Part shown: piece by piece, positions 1 to 10,200 of the stretch | Position numbering within the stretch: position 1 is the first letter of the stretch | Layout of the letters: each line of letters opens with the position of its first letter | Assembly: GCA_011525185.1 (NCBI GenBank) | Contig: WTIQ01000492.1 | Span: forward strand, 1 to 23,092 | Reading direction: 5' to 3' | DNA: 23,092 nt | Source of the DNA: Paracoccaceae bacterium | GTDB taxonomy: Bacteria > Pseudomonadota > Alphaproteobacteria > Rhodobacterales > Rhodobacteraceae | Notes under the pieces: generated by a model | Told to the model about the DNA's origin: nothing | Databases searched by the model: none | The model's input: only the letters and a program-made list of their open reading frames with translations | Made by a program: the position numbers and the translations under genes

Positions 1-1859
1 GATACAATGATGTTACTCCTGTTCGCTCAACAACAGGAGCAGGGGATGCAACGTTCTCTGCAAGTGCAAACACTTTAAATGGAAATGTGGGCGCGGCTGA
101 TACTACAATTACTCTAACATCTGGTAGTGGTTTTCCTGCGTCTGGTAGAATTAAAATCAATAATGAAATCATCACTTATGCTTTGAGATCAGGAAATGAT
201 CTAACAGGTTGCGTAAGAGGATTAAATGATACAGCGGCTGCATCACATACTTCTGGTGATGCTGTTTTGTGCGCTACTTTGGTTGTAACAGACTCATCTC
301 ACGGCGCACTTGAAAATGACTTTGTTACCTTTAGCAGTTCAACTTCATTGGGTGGCAACATCACTGCTGCGATATTAGATCAAGAATATCAAATCACATC
401 AATTATAGACACGAACAGTTATCAAATAGAAGCTCGTGCGGTTGCCGACATTGCAGATATTACAACAACTTCAGGGCTAAACCCCACATTTGTTTTTGCA
501 TCTACTTCAGATTCAGGAAACGGTGGATCTTCTACTGTTGCAGCTTATCAAATCAACACTGGATTGGACACCACCCTTATAGGCAACGGTTGGGGCGCGG
601 GAACGTGGAGCCGTGGCACATGGGGGTCTAGCGCGTCTTTAACTGTTGCTGGTCAAACGTTACGCATTTGGTCGCATGATAACTTTGGAGAAGACCTCAT
701 TATCAACGTTCGTGACGGTGATATTTATTATTGGGATAAAACAAACGGGTTTTCAACTAGAGCACAAAAGCTATCTGATCTGGCTGGAGCAAATAAAGTT
801 CCAACTGTGGCAAAGCAAGTGCTTGTATCTGATCGTGATCGCCATGTTATTGCTTTTGGTTGCGATCCAGAAACTGACCCCGGAGTTCAAGACCCGTTGC
901 TTATAAGATTTTCTGACCAAGAAAATATTACTGAATGGCAGTCTCTTGTAACTAATACAGCAGGAGATTTAAGAATTGGTGCAGGTTCTCAGATTGTTGC
1001 AGCTATAGAAACACGCCAGCAAGTTCTGGTGTTTACTGATATATCGCTTCACGCAATGCAGTTTCTTGGACCACCATTTACTTTTGGCATTAACGAAATA
1101 TCCACTAACATAACCATTGCCAGCCCTCTTTCTGCGATTGCTGTGGAGGACAATGTATTTTGGATGGGTGCAGAAGAGTTTTACGTCTATGGTGGTGCGG
1201 TGCAGCGTATTCCATGCTCTGTGCGTGACTATGTTTTCACGGACATAAACACAGATCAGTTGGAGAAAGTGACTGCTTCATCTAATACTGCTTTTTCAGA
1301 AGTAACATGGTTTTACCCATCTGCTTCAAGCAATGAGAATGATCGTTATGTAACTTATAACTATCAGCAAAAGATTTGGTATTACGGCACTATGGCACGT
1401 ACATGTTGGCTGGACCGTGGAGTAAATGCTGATCCTATCGCTGCGTCTCCTGATCATTATTTGTATTTTCATGAAATTGGCTTTGATGATGGCAGCACCA
1501 GCCCCGCAAGTCCAATTAGTGCATATATTGAATCTAGCCAAATGGATCTCGGGGAAGGCGAACAATTTGTGTTTATGCGTCGTATGATACCAGATATGAC
1601 GTTCAGAGACTCCACAAACCCAACACCTAGTGCAACTATGACGCTGAAAGTTCGAAACTTTCCGGGTGGAAACTATCTCTCTTCTGACGCAAGTGCTGTA
1701 TCTAAAACTACATCAGTTCCAATTGAGCAGTTTACGGATCAGGTATTTGTTCGGCTTAGGGGGAGGTCTTTTGCCTTTAGAATTGAAAGTGATGACACAG
1801 GCATTGGCTGGAGGCTTGGATCACCCCGCGTTGATGTAAGACCTGATGGAAGAAGATAA
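1..1859 (+). CDS. P22 gp10-like tail/DNA-stabilisation protein candidate (5' partial)
   Basis: The reading frame is open from the left edge (first full codon at position 3), so the GTG at 87 is not the real start and the N-terminus lies outside the window. The frame first encodes YNDVTPVRST. A roughly 60-residue module follows, with the pattern IKINNEIITY...GCVRGLN...SHTSGDAV, which recurs as an add-on beta domain in phage tail proteins. The remainder is beta-rich, with short strand patterns such as DGDIYYWD and FWMGAEEFYVYGG that suggest a propeller-like fold. Length, composition and position ahead of ejection-like proteins fit the packaged-DNA stabilisation family typified by P22 gp10, a component between portal and tail needle. 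No enzyme motif is visible. It could instead be another tail-hub or fibre-attachment protein. The next gene starts on the last base of the stop codon. Confidence 0.6.
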   Translation, partial: YNDVTPVRSTTGAGDATFSASANTLNGNVGAADTTITLTSGSGFPASGRIKINNEIITYALRSGNDLTGCVRGLNDTAAASHTSGDAVLCATLVVTDSSHGALENDFVTFSSSTSLGGNITAAILDQEYQITSIIDTNSYQIEARAVADIADITTTSGLNPTFVFASTSDSGNGGSSTVAAYQINTGLDTTLIGNGWGAGTWSRGTWGSSASLTVAGQTLRIWSHDNFGEDLIINVRDGDIYYWDKTNGFSTRAQKLSDLAGANKVPTVAKQVLVSDRDRHVIAFGCDPETDPGVQDPLLIRFSDQENITEWQSLVTNTAGDLRIGAGSQIVAAIETRQQVLVFTDISLHAMQFLGPPFTFGINEISTNITIASPLSAIAVEDNVFWMGAEEFYVYGGAVQRIPCSVRDYVFTDINTDQLEKVTASSNTAFSEVTWFYPSASSNENDRYVTYNYQQKIWYYGTMARTCWLDRGVNADPIAASPDHYLYFHEIGFDDGSTSPASPISAYIESSQMDLGEGEQFVFMRRMIPDMTFRDSTNPTPSATMTLKVRNFPGGNYLSSDASAVSKTTSVPIEQFTDQVFVRLRGRSFAFRIESDDTGIGWRLGSPRVDVRPDGRR

Positions 1860-2155
1860 TGTCTAGAAACTTAAATCTTCCGTTCTTTCCAGTTCCGCCT
1901 CAAGAGTACAACTATCAATATTTTGCAGAGTTAGTGCGAGCTTACTCTAATTATTTGCAGCAAATGCAAAACGCAGGTGAAGGTCGTAATACATTTACTG
2001 TTTTTACAGATTTGCAAACAGATGATAGTGGGTTGGAAGTTGGCGCAGTGTTTAATCACGGTGGCTACTTAAAAGTAACAGAAGCAAACACACCACATGC
2101 TCGTGGGTCTGAAGGGACTGGCGGCGTTGGTACGGTAACGGTGACAACATCATGA
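1859..2155 (+). CDS. Small virion-cluster protein, unknown function (98 aa)
   Basis: I cannot assign a function. The ATG overlaps the stop of the preceding gene by one base (TAATG), which indicates translational coupling. The N-terminal half (LNLPFFPVPPQEYNYQYFAE) is Pro/Tyr/Phe-rich and precedes a short helix (ELVRAYSNYLQQMQNA). The C-terminal half is beta-like and ends in a Gly/Thr/Val-rich tail (GTGGVGTVTVTTS). There is no signal peptide, membrane segment or cysteine motif. Its position between a tail-type protein and zinc-ribbon and tail-type proteins suggests a minor virion or tail-assembly protein. That role is inferred from context only. Confidence 0.7.
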   Translation: MSRNLNLPFFPVPPQEYNYQYFAELVRAYSNYLQQMQNAGEGRNTFTVFTDLQTDDSGLEVGAVFNHGGYLKVTEANTPHARGSEGTGGVGTVTVTTS

Positions 2156-2382
2156 GTGATACAATTATTACAATGCCAGATGGCTCTACTTGGAAACCTT
2201 CTAGCAGCACAGATACGGTTAGTTGCGCATCTTGTCCAAATGAGGTCGATACTCCTGCTGAGATCGCATCATATCCAGATGGCAACTGTCCAGACTGCGG
2301 CAACCCGTGGACTGGAAATGAAAAAAGAAGTACAAATATTCGGGTTACAGCTCCAGAATCTATTTCTGGATCGACACTCTAG
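2152..2382 (+). CDS. Small zinc-ribbon-like protein (76 aa)
   Basis: The start codon overlaps the preceding stop as ATGA, typical of coupled phage genes. Two Cys-x2-Cys pairs are visible (CASC near residue 25 and CPDC near residue 47), separated by about 20 residues. This spacing suits a single zinc ribbon; the second knuckle reads CPDCGNPW. The N-terminus (TIITMPDGSTWKP) and C-terminus are short beta-like segments. The function is unknown. Small zinc ribbons within virion clusters can be assembly factors or minor structural proteins. A competing 84-aa frame at 2156-2410 has Leu/Gln-rich, shadow-like composition and was rejected. About 50 bases without a gene follow before the next start. Confidence 0.65.
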   Translation: MSDTIITMPDGSTWKPSSSTDTVSCASCPNEVDTPAEIASYPDGNCPDCGNPWTGNEKRSTNIRVTAPESISGSTL

Positions 2383-2432
2383 TATTTTATACAAACATTT
2401 GGTAACTTAATGGCAGTGGTCACGAGGTTTAT

Positions 2433-3431
2433 ATGATGCAAGACATGGCAAAGTACGGGAGAGGCGGCGATACAATGATGGCGCACGTTACTCCGGGCGA
2501 GATGGTTGTGCCTCAAGAGGTTTTGCGAAACAGCCCTCAAATGACTCGCGGTTTAGGTAGGGCGTTTAGAGATGTAGGTGCAGATCCAAAGCGTTATGTC
2601 GTTGGCTCTGGGCAAAACAGCATAAATCCAGTCACTGGAAAGCGAGAGTTTTTCTTTGATAAAATTATCGGCGCACTGCTTGGTAGTGGCGGAGGTGGCT
2701 TTTTTAGTAACCCAATGGTCCAAGGCGCTATCGCTAATCTTGCATTTCAAGGGATTCAAGGAAAGAAGCCTTCTTTACGTGATGCACTAATTGGTGGTGC
2801 AATAGGTGGTGGCCTTGGCGCAATTAGTGGCACTGGCACAGGCATGGACTCTCTTGACTCCTTGTTAGGGGTTACAAAGGCAGCAGAGGCTACAACTAAG
2901 GGCGCTCCTCTTGTGGACCCCGGAATAAAATCAGCTTTAGCTGGCAAGCCTAAGCGAGCGGAAGGTCTTTTAGGATTAGGTGAATTATTTAACACTGACA
3001 CTAAAAGCCCTATTGGGCGCATTTTAAACACCAAAGCAGGAGAGGCTTTGGCGTTTGGTCTTGGATCACAGTTGTTAGATTCTTTATTCACTGAAGAAGA
3101 AGACCCCGACCCATACGGCATGATGGAACGCTTCAATAGGCCATTCGGTCAGGGTCCAATAAGATTGAGAGATGTAAGACGACCAAATAGAACGGCGCGA
3201 GAGTTGCAAACTATGTACGCCAACAAAGGTGGTCCCGCTCACTTTCCAAGGCGCAATGGCGGTATAATGCCAGAAGAAGGCTCTGGAACAAAAGATGATG
3301 TTCCCGCTATGCTAACGGCAGGCGAGTTTGTTATGACGCGAGATGCAGTGAAGGGCGCGGGGAATGGGGATTTGAACAAAGGTATTCAGAAGATGTACGG
3401 CGTAATGGATGATCTAGAAAGGATGGCCTGA
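2433..3431 (+). CDS. Tail-associated protein with paired 'PGE(M/F)V' motifs (332 aa)
   Basis: GAGG six bases before ATG 2433 supports the start. The protein has the same kind of motif at both ends: an N-terminal GGDTMMAHVTPGEMVVPQEV and a C-terminal DDVPAMLTAGEFVMTRDAV. The motif (charged/Gly segment, then M-L-(S/T)-x-G-E-(F/M)-V) is familiar from C-terminal regions of phage tape-measure and other tail proteins. In between is a Gly-rich hydrophobic stretch (residues about 65-130, with GGAIGGGLGAISG) of the kind seen in proteins that interact with membrane or line a channel. A virion protein involved in DNA delivery is the likely role; this is inference from composition and position. The 3' end overlaps the next start (TGATG). 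Confidence 0.6.
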   Translation: MMQDMAKYGRGGDTMMAHVTPGEMVVPQEVLRNSPQMTRGLGRAFRDVGADPKRYVVGSGQNSINPVTGKREFFFDKIIGALLGSGGGGFFSNPMVQGAIANLAFQGIQGKKPSLRDALIGGAIGGGLGAISGTGTGMDSLDSLLGVTKAAEATTKGAPLVDPGIKSALAGKPKRAEGLLGLGELFNTDTKSPIGRILNTKAGEALAFGLGSQLLDSLFTEEEDPDPYGMMERFNRPFGQGPIRLRDVRRPNRTARELQTMYANKGGPAHFPRRNGGIMPEEGSGTKDDVPAMLTAGEFVMTRDAVKGAGNGDLNKGIQKMYGVMDDLERMA

Positions 3432-5431
3432 TGTCAGATACAATTACACAGATTCAGGCTAGTCCCAGATATATACAAGATATTGATGAGGCTCTTCTCG
3501 CTAGAATATTTGGTACTCCTGCTGAAGAAGATATACTTGATCCAGAGACTGGAGAGGTAATTACTCCTGCTGGTACATTAACGGGTGGTCTTATTGATCG
3601 TGAAGACCTGTTTAACATTCCCGGATACAGCCAAGCTACCAGCCCTCTTCAGGATGCTGTAGCAGGCACGTTTGCCACCCCAGAGCAACGTCAAGAATTT
3701 ATGGATCGCTATCAGACGTATTTTACGGATGATCAAGGAATTGCAAGGTTTTTGCCAGAAGCAGGAGATGCTTTAGGGGCTGGTTTAGGCACAATTACAG
3801 GCGCTATAGATGATTATTTTCCAGATGCTAGATCATACATAGAAGCTGGTCGCGGTCCTGTAGATGCTGAGAGCATTTACAATAGGCAGCTTGCTGATGC
3901 TAAACAAAGAGCCGATGCGTCTACTGGAGAATTTTCCGCTAGAGATAGAGCAGGTGAGCTTTTCGGTGAAGCTCGTGAGACTATCGGAGGCGGTCTTGGA
4001 GAATTTGAGCAAGATCCGTTTGCATACGAACAAGCTCGTCAGCGTATTGAGTCAGGTCAAGGGACATTTGGTGTTGATGAAGATGCATTGCGACGTGGCA
4101 CGGATCGCTTTCAACTTTCAGGTGAATTAGGCCGCGCTCGTGATCGTGTGACAGAAGCAGGCGAGGGAGAGTTCGGTGCGCGTGAAGCATTTGAGCGCGG
4201 TACTGGTCGTGCTTTTGAGCTTGCAGAAGAGGGTTTAGGTCGCTTTGATCCGGGCGCAAGAATCGAAAGTTTCATGGACCCTTACAAAGAGCAGGTTATT
4301 GATGCTGCTATGAAGCGCATTGATCGTGAGGGTGAAAAGCGCCGTCAATCGGATGCAGCAAGAGCAATTAGTGCAGGCGCATTTGGTGGTTCTCGTGCAG
4401 GTGTACAAGCAGCAGAAACAGAAAGAGCCATTGAAGAGACAAAGCAGAATACAATTTCTAATTTGTTATCTCAAGGTTTTGATAAATCTATGGCAAATGC
4501 GATTGCCACGGATGAAGCGGCTCGCAAACGTGCTTTGCAAGCGTCTGGACTCACGGGACAACTTGGCGCGTCTGGCGCGGGTCTTGAAGCAAGATCATTT
4601 GAAGATGCGGCAAGGCGTGGTTTAGCTGCTGCAACTACAGGGGCAGGTTTGTCACAGACTGAAGAACAACTTCTCTCAAAATCATTTGAGGATCAGCAGC
4701 GCAGAACAATGAGCGCAGAACAGCAGATCAACGCTGCTAAACAGAAGGCTTATGAAGATGCGATGGCGCGTGGCCTAACGGGTGCGCAGTTAGAGTCTGC
4801 TATTGCTCAAGCTGAAGAAGGCGCTCGACAAAAGGCTTTTGAAGATTCCTCCAGACGCCAATTATCAGGCGGTGCCGCGCTTGGTGATCTTGGAAAATCT
4901 CAGTTGGGTGCAGAGGCGTCCTCTTTTGAGTCTCAACAGCAAAGAATGGCAAAGGCCGCAGACATGTATCGCAGCATGGGATTATCTGCTGCGGATGCGC
5001 AAGTTAGAGCAGAGCAAGACGAAGCGAAGCGCAGTTTAGAAGCTGGTCGTTTAATGGGCGGTCTTGGTCAAACGGTTGGCGCACTAGGTGGGGCACAAGC
5101 AGATATAGGCAAAGGATATGGCGCTATAGCTGGAACTTCTGCTGATATTGGGCGCGTATACGCAGGTATGGCTCCTGCCGATCTTGGATTTATGTATGAG
5201 CTAGGTGGCAAAGAGCGCGGATATGGTCAGCAAAGGCTGGACATGACACGTCAGAATGAGTTGCTTAAAACACAACAGGCTCTTGCTCCTTACAGTTATG
5301 GTCAAACATTCCTGACTGGATCACCGTCTGCATCAATGTATGGGCAATTTACATCACAACCTTCGGCAGCGCCAAACCCGTTTCTATCGGGCGTAGGGGC
5401 TTACACAAATTATCAAGCATTGAGCCAATAG
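3431..5431 (+). CDS. Putative internal virion/ejection protein (666 aa)
   Basis: The ATG overlaps the upstream stop, with AGGATGG just before it. The protein is Ala/Gly/Glu/Arg-rich and largely helical. Residues about 155-285 hold degenerate units beginning G-E-F or G-x-F (GEFSARD, GEFEQDP, GTFGVDE, GEFGARE, GRFDPGA). Then comes a conserved-looking segment, FMDPYKEQVIDAA, followed by AISAGAFGGSRAGV, which I associate with large virion proteins of marine phages. The second half has coiled-coil-like repeats built on SFED/AFED...RR, and the C-terminal tail is Pro/Ser/Tyr-rich. No peptidase or lysozyme motif is visible. As the first of three consecutive large helical proteins after the tail genes, it fits the ejection-protein slot (compare P22 gp7/gp20/gp16 or T7 gp14-16). 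A scaffold or tail-length role is less likely. Confidence 0.55.
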   Translation: MSDTITQIQASPRYIQDIDEALLARIFGTPAEEDILDPETGEVITPAGTLTGGLIDREDLFNIPGYSQATSPLQDAVAGTFATPEQRQEFMDRYQTYFTDDQGIARFLPEAGDALGAGLGTITGAIDDYFPDARSYIEAGRGPVDAESIYNRQLADAKQRADASTGEFSARDRAGELFGEARETIGGGLGEFEQDPFAYEQARQRIESGQGTFGVDEDALRRGTDRFQLSGELGRARDRVTEAGEGEFGAREAFERGTGRAFELAEEGLGRFDPGARIESFMDPYKEQVIDAAMKRIDREGEKRRQSDAARAISAGAFGGSRAGVQAAETERAIEETKQNTISNLLSQGFDKSMANAIATDEAARKRALQASGLTGQLGASGAGLEARSFEDAARRGLAAATTGAGLSQTEEQLLSKSFEDQQRRTMSAEQQINAAKQKAYEDAMARGLTGAQLESAIAQAEEGARQKAFEDSSRRQLSGGAALGDLGKSQLGAEASSFESQQQRMAKAADMYRSMGLSAADAQVRAEQDEAKRSLEAGRLMGGLGQTVGALGGAQADIGKGYGAIAGTSADIGRVYAGMAPADLGFMYELGGKERGYGQQRLDMTRQNELLKTQQALAPYSYGQTFLTGSPSASMYGQFTSQPSAAPNPFLSGVGAYTNYQALSQ

Positions 5432-5440
5432 GGGAATTAA

Positions 5441-7225
5441 ATGACTGATACTTTTGGATTGGGAAGTCTTTTTCAAGAAGAAGGTCCGGGTCGCACAGGA
5501 GCACCTAGGCTTGCGCCAATTATAGAGGCACCTCTTGTTAAGAAAGTTGATGATGATCGTTCATTTGGAGATTATTTTCAGACAGATAAAAATTTAATCG
5601 ACAGGTTTAAAGATTATTTTGAACCGAAAGAAGAAACTTTTGGTGGTTTTCAACGTGATGATAATCGTGTCGTTCAGTTTGGCTTGCCTGAAGAGTTTTC
5701 TCAAACAGAAATCTTACGTGCGCTTGAAGACATAAAAAGTTCTCCCACAGGCAGCACTCTTGCTGACCGTAGGGATGTGGCTGAAGTTGCAAAGCGTCTT
5801 GAGAGTTTGCCTGAAGATGATCCTATCTTTGCAGGAAGTCCTCTTGATGCTTTAGCGGCTGACATTGATAGCACACTTGCTGAGTTAAATACGCCTCCAT
5901 CTCCATCCGCAGAGGAAGTCATTGACACAAAAATGGATATGGATGCTTCAATTCCAAGTCTAACGCAAGATAAAATTGAAAGCGCGGCTATGGCTGCGTT
6001 TAACGATTACCTAGAAGCGGCTCGTGGCGCGGGTCCAGACGCACCACAGGTCAAAGACCTTGATGACTATAAGAAGCAGTTCGCTGAGGCCACAGGCATT
6101 GACATTAGCGGCAAGGTAGACAAGAGCCATGCACTGATGACATTTGGTCTTGCATTAATGCAGAACAAAGCTGGTCGAGGGTTTAACGTCGGTAAAATGC
6201 TTGCATCCGTTGGTGAAGCAGGTGCTGCGGCTCTGCCTGAGCTTCAAAAGGCAAAGACACAAGCGCGTAACGATGCTATTGCGGCGGGTAAGTTTGCGCT
6301 GGAATCACAGTCTGCGGACAAAGCAGCAGCGGCTGCTGCGCGTGAAAAAGCAATGAACCGTAGTAAGTATTGGGTTTATAAAAAGGGTGCAGCAGGTGAA
6401 GAGTTCGCCAACTTTGATGAAGGACAGTTCGTTGATCTAAACAAATATGAGATCGACAAACTAATCAATAACCCGAACTTTGACAAAAACTATGAATTTA
6501 TTGATGCCTCAGATCGCATGTCAATTGAGGCAAAACGTGCAGAAGGTATTGATCTCGGGGATCAGTGGGGTTCATACGAACGTATATCACTAATCGGTGG
6601 TAAGGCTGACGATGTGCCACCTGAATTACAAGTTTTGGCAGCACCTGCTGACCCCAACTTTGAAGGTACAACCCCTACGGCTTTCAAACTAAGTGAAAAA
6701 CCAGAAACAATTGTTCGGCGTTTTTTAGAATATCAAGAAAGCATTAACTCAGGTGCGGGTAAGTTTGAGGCACTACTTAAAAACTTGAATAAGGGCATAT
6801 CTATACCAAAGCAAATTCTTAGCGGGATGCAGCAGGCGTTAAGAAGTTTTGGCATAGACGCGGGAAGTATGCCAAGTAATGTTGCTGATGCGAAGCGCAT
6901 GCTTAACAACTTAGCAATTGATGAAGCGACAAACATCCTTCAAGAATCTGGCAAGACATTATCAGATAATGATCGTAAACTTGTAAAAGACAGAATCGGT
7001 CAGATTAGTTGGGCAAGCGGTGATGTTGAATTAATCAAACGTCAGCTAAAAGATATTTACGATTTAACTGTTTTAAAACCTCAACAGAATTTAGATCGGG
7101 CTATATCTTGGCTAGAAGATAATGCAGGAATTAAATTTGGTGGAGATATGCCAACTCAGGCAGAGATCGACCAAATAAACAAAGAAAGCGGAACTAACCT
7201 AACAATGGACGACTTTAAGAAGTAA
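5441..7225 (+). CDS. Putative internal virion protein (594 aa)
   Basis: GGGGAATTAA precedes ATG 5441. The N-terminal 190 residues are acidic and low in obvious structure. Around residues 230-305 is an amphipathic Ala/Gly-rich segment (LMTFGLALMQNKAGRGFNVG, then an Ala-rich helix rich in K/A/R), like membrane-active segments of podovirus internal proteins. The C-terminal third is mixed helix without a catalytic motif I recognise. It sits between two other large Ala-rich proteins in one operon with only 9 and 14 bases between genes, so a shared role in genome delivery is likely. No homologue can be named from sequence alone, and a non-ejection structural role remains possible. Confidence 0.55.
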   Translation: MTDTFGLGSLFQEEGPGRTGAPRLAPIIEAPLVKKVDDDRSFGDYFQTDKNLIDRFKDYFEPKEETFGGFQRDDNRVVQFGLPEEFSQTEILRALEDIKSSPTGSTLADRRDVAEVAKRLESLPEDDPIFAGSPLDALAADIDSTLAELNTPPSPSAEEVIDTKMDMDASIPSLTQDKIESAAMAAFNDYLEAARGAGPDAPQVKDLDDYKKQFAEATGIDISGKVDKSHALMTFGLALMQNKAGRGFNVGKMLASVGEAGAAALPELQKAKTQARNDAIAAGKFALESQSADKAAAAAAREKAMNRSKYWVYKKGAAGEEFANFDEGQFVDLNKYEIDKLINNPNFDKNYEFIDASDRMSIEAKRAEGIDLGDQWGSYERISLIGGKADDVPPELQVLAAPADPNFEGTTPTAFKLSEKPETIVRRFLEYQESINSGAGKFEALLKNLNKGISIPKQILSGMQQALRSFGIDAGSMPSNVADAKRMLNNLAIDEATNILQESGKTLSDNDRKLVKDRIGQISWASGDVELIKRQLKDIYDLTVLKPQQNLDRAISWLEDNAGIKFGGDMPTQAEIDQINKESGTNLTMDDFKK

Positions 7226-7239
7226 CGTGGAGCGTATGC

Positions 7240-10200
7240 ATGACCCCTCAAGAGAGATTACGTCAGTTCAGAGCGAGGCAGAATAAAGAAAAATCACCGC
7301 AAGAATTATTGCAGGAACTTCGCTCGTCTCAGTCTGGCAGTTCTCTTGGTATGCGTAAGCCTAAAAGTTTTGACGAATTGATAGCAGTTACATCTGGGAA
7401 AGATGAGGGCTTTGACTACACCACAGGTGCAGGCGGTGGGCTGCGTGCCAAGTTGTCCTTTATGGAAACACCAGAAGAAAAAGAAAACTTCTTGATGCAG
7501 GAAGTTGGTGAATCAGGATTTACTAAAGATACTAAAGGTCGCTTGGCTTTGACACCTGAAGGACAGGCAAAGCTAGGTTATGAGCCTACAGAAACAAATC
7601 TTGTAATTGAAGAAGAAGGCTTTGGACTGCGTGACGTTGCTGATGTAGCAGGTTTAGCGCCTGAAACTATTGGTTCTATTATTGGCGGTATTATCGGCTC
7701 CCCAACACTGATCGGCGGTGCTGTTGGTGCAGGTTTAGGTGCAGCAGGTGGTCAGCTTGTCGAAGAGGGCATTGAAGGTTTGCTTGGGCTACAAAAGCAA
7801 ACCGCAGGCGAAGTTGCAAAGCAGGCAGCATTGGAAGGTGCCTTGGCGGGTACAATTGACCTTGCAACAGTAGGCACATTCAAAGCAGGTCGTGCGCTTA
7901 TTCAGGGCGCAGGTAAGGGAGCTAGTGCAGCAGCTCGCGCTATGGGCCAAGGCGAACGTCAGTTAGTTCAAGGACAGGCGGAGCAGGCGCTGCGAATTAT
8001 GAATGAGGGCGGCATGCCCAGCTACGAAGCAGCGGGTATGCCTGCGGCTATATCTCGTGCGTCTCAGATTGCAGAAGCGATTAGCGGCAAAGAAAAACGC
8101 GCCGTGCAAAACGTTAGATTTGCTTTAAAGAAAAAAGAAAAATTACTGCAAGACGCAGGAATCATGGATGAGTCTGGTCAAGTTATCGCGGGTGCTACAT
8201 CAGATGATTTAGCAAAAGCCATTGCAGATGCTGCTCCTGCTAAGGCCAATCAGTTAAAAACGGCATTAGCTGATGCACAAAAAGCACACATGGAAGCAAT
8301 TGATGACACTATATCATTGCTGACTAAATCAACAAAAGAAGGTTCAGAGATTGATGACTCTGTTCTTGATGTGTTGATGTACAACTATGATGAGTTCGCA
8401 AAAAATGCTGATACAAACTACACAGCAGTAGATAATGAGCTTGCAAAAATCAGTGGCCCTGTAACAATCAATGGAAAAACAGTTGAGGTCGAAGGTGGCG
8501 AACTACCTATCTTTGACGTTAGTGCGCTGAAGACACGCTTTGATGATGTTATTGATAGCAAGTACGGTGGTGCAGCATCTGTCGCGCCACAAGAGTTTAC
8601 AGAGATTGGTCGTCAGATCAATGATCTTGTAACCAAGGGAGCAATAGAGGGATTTACAACATTTAATGGTTTGCGCGGATTGCGTAAAAATATTCAAGAT
8701 ACATTGATGGACCCTCGCCTTAGTATTTCAGACACCACACCTCGCCGTCTGTTGGTTGATATGAGAAATACAGTCGATAACATGCTACAAGGCAATGTGA
8801 AGCTAACTGGCATTGGTGGTGCTCAAAACGCTCGCACGATGCGCACTGCAATGGGATTGCTTCAGGACGCCAATAAAGCATACCGTGCAGAAATGCGCAT
8901 GTTTAATCGTCTTGAAAATTTAGGAATTGTTCGGAATCTTGGCGAGCCGGGGGTCAACGTCAAGCTGGAAGTTGGTCGTAATTACGATAAAATCATACAA
9001 AGTCCAGCACGGATCGAAGCGGCACTAGAGGCAGCAAAAGGTCAGAGGGAAATTGTTCGGCAAGACTTAGCAAAGCGTTACCTTGATGAAGCGTTGTTAG
9101 ATTCAAACAAAGACTTCTCTGATCCCACTAAGTTTAATGGCGTTCAGTTTTATGGCAAAATTAAGCGCATGAACAAGGACAAGACAGGCAAGCTATTATT
9201 TGGTGAGCAGTGGCCTGAAGTGCAGAGTCTTGCCAAATCTCTTGCTTATGGCGGCGTTAAGAAGATTGATGACAGTATTTTAGAGCGCATCATGGCTCAA
9301 AGCCCCGATGCAAGCATTGTTCAAACGCTTCGTAACGTCCGTGATGCTCAGATCGGGCTGGAAGAAGCTGCATCCTCTAGCATTCTAAAACGCCTAAACG
9401 AAGGTGCGTTGGACCCAGAAGAGGCAGCAGCAGCTATCGTGAATCGTAATATGACACGCGCTCAGATCAATCGTATTCTGAAGTTCTTTGATAATAGCCC
9501 AGAAGCAAAAGAAACAATAAGACGAACAATTATTAACGATATTCTTGGATCTGTTGATGAAGACATCTTCATCAATGAGAAGGCTTCGTATTCATTGCGT
9601 AATGCGATTGACTCATATAAGCCAGAAATGCTCAACAAAGTTTTAGGCGAGCAAACTGTAAAAGATATTCGTGAATTAGCAGATGATCTTATCTTTTTGC
9701 GTGACACAGGTGCCAGAGGTGCAGGCTCACTTGCAGCAGATGCAATTCGAACAGGTCAGATTACAAACCCAGTGAAGAACCTACCGAAAGCAGGCCGTTT
9801 CCGCGTTTTGAATTACATGCTGAATAATCCACGTGTTATGCGCAACGCACTGGAAGTTAAGGCAGGACGCCAAACGCCACAGGCAGCAGCACAGAGCTTA
9901 TCGCAGGCTCTCAATGAATCTGCGGCACAGGTTGCAGGTGAAGGTGTACCTCTAACGCAAAGAGCAGCAGGATTGGGCCGTGGTGTCGGTGCAGCTTTGG
10001 GTGCCATCAATCGTGGTCAGGTTGCCACACGTCAAGCCGCAGGTCAGTTGCTTACCAGCCCGCAAGAAGTACGCGGGGTACAGCCAGAGACGCCCGCTGC
10101 ACCAGCACCAAGCCGAACAAGTGTTCCAGAAGTTAATATGCCTTCTATAACATATTCACCTGATGCAGATGCGTTGAGATCCATTGCTAATCGTGAGGCT

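Noticed and set aside
2156..2410. 84-aa alternative frame over the zinc-ribbon gene
   Set aside because: It is Leu/Gln-rich without motif; the 2152-2382 frame has paired Cys motifs and an ATGA-coupled start.
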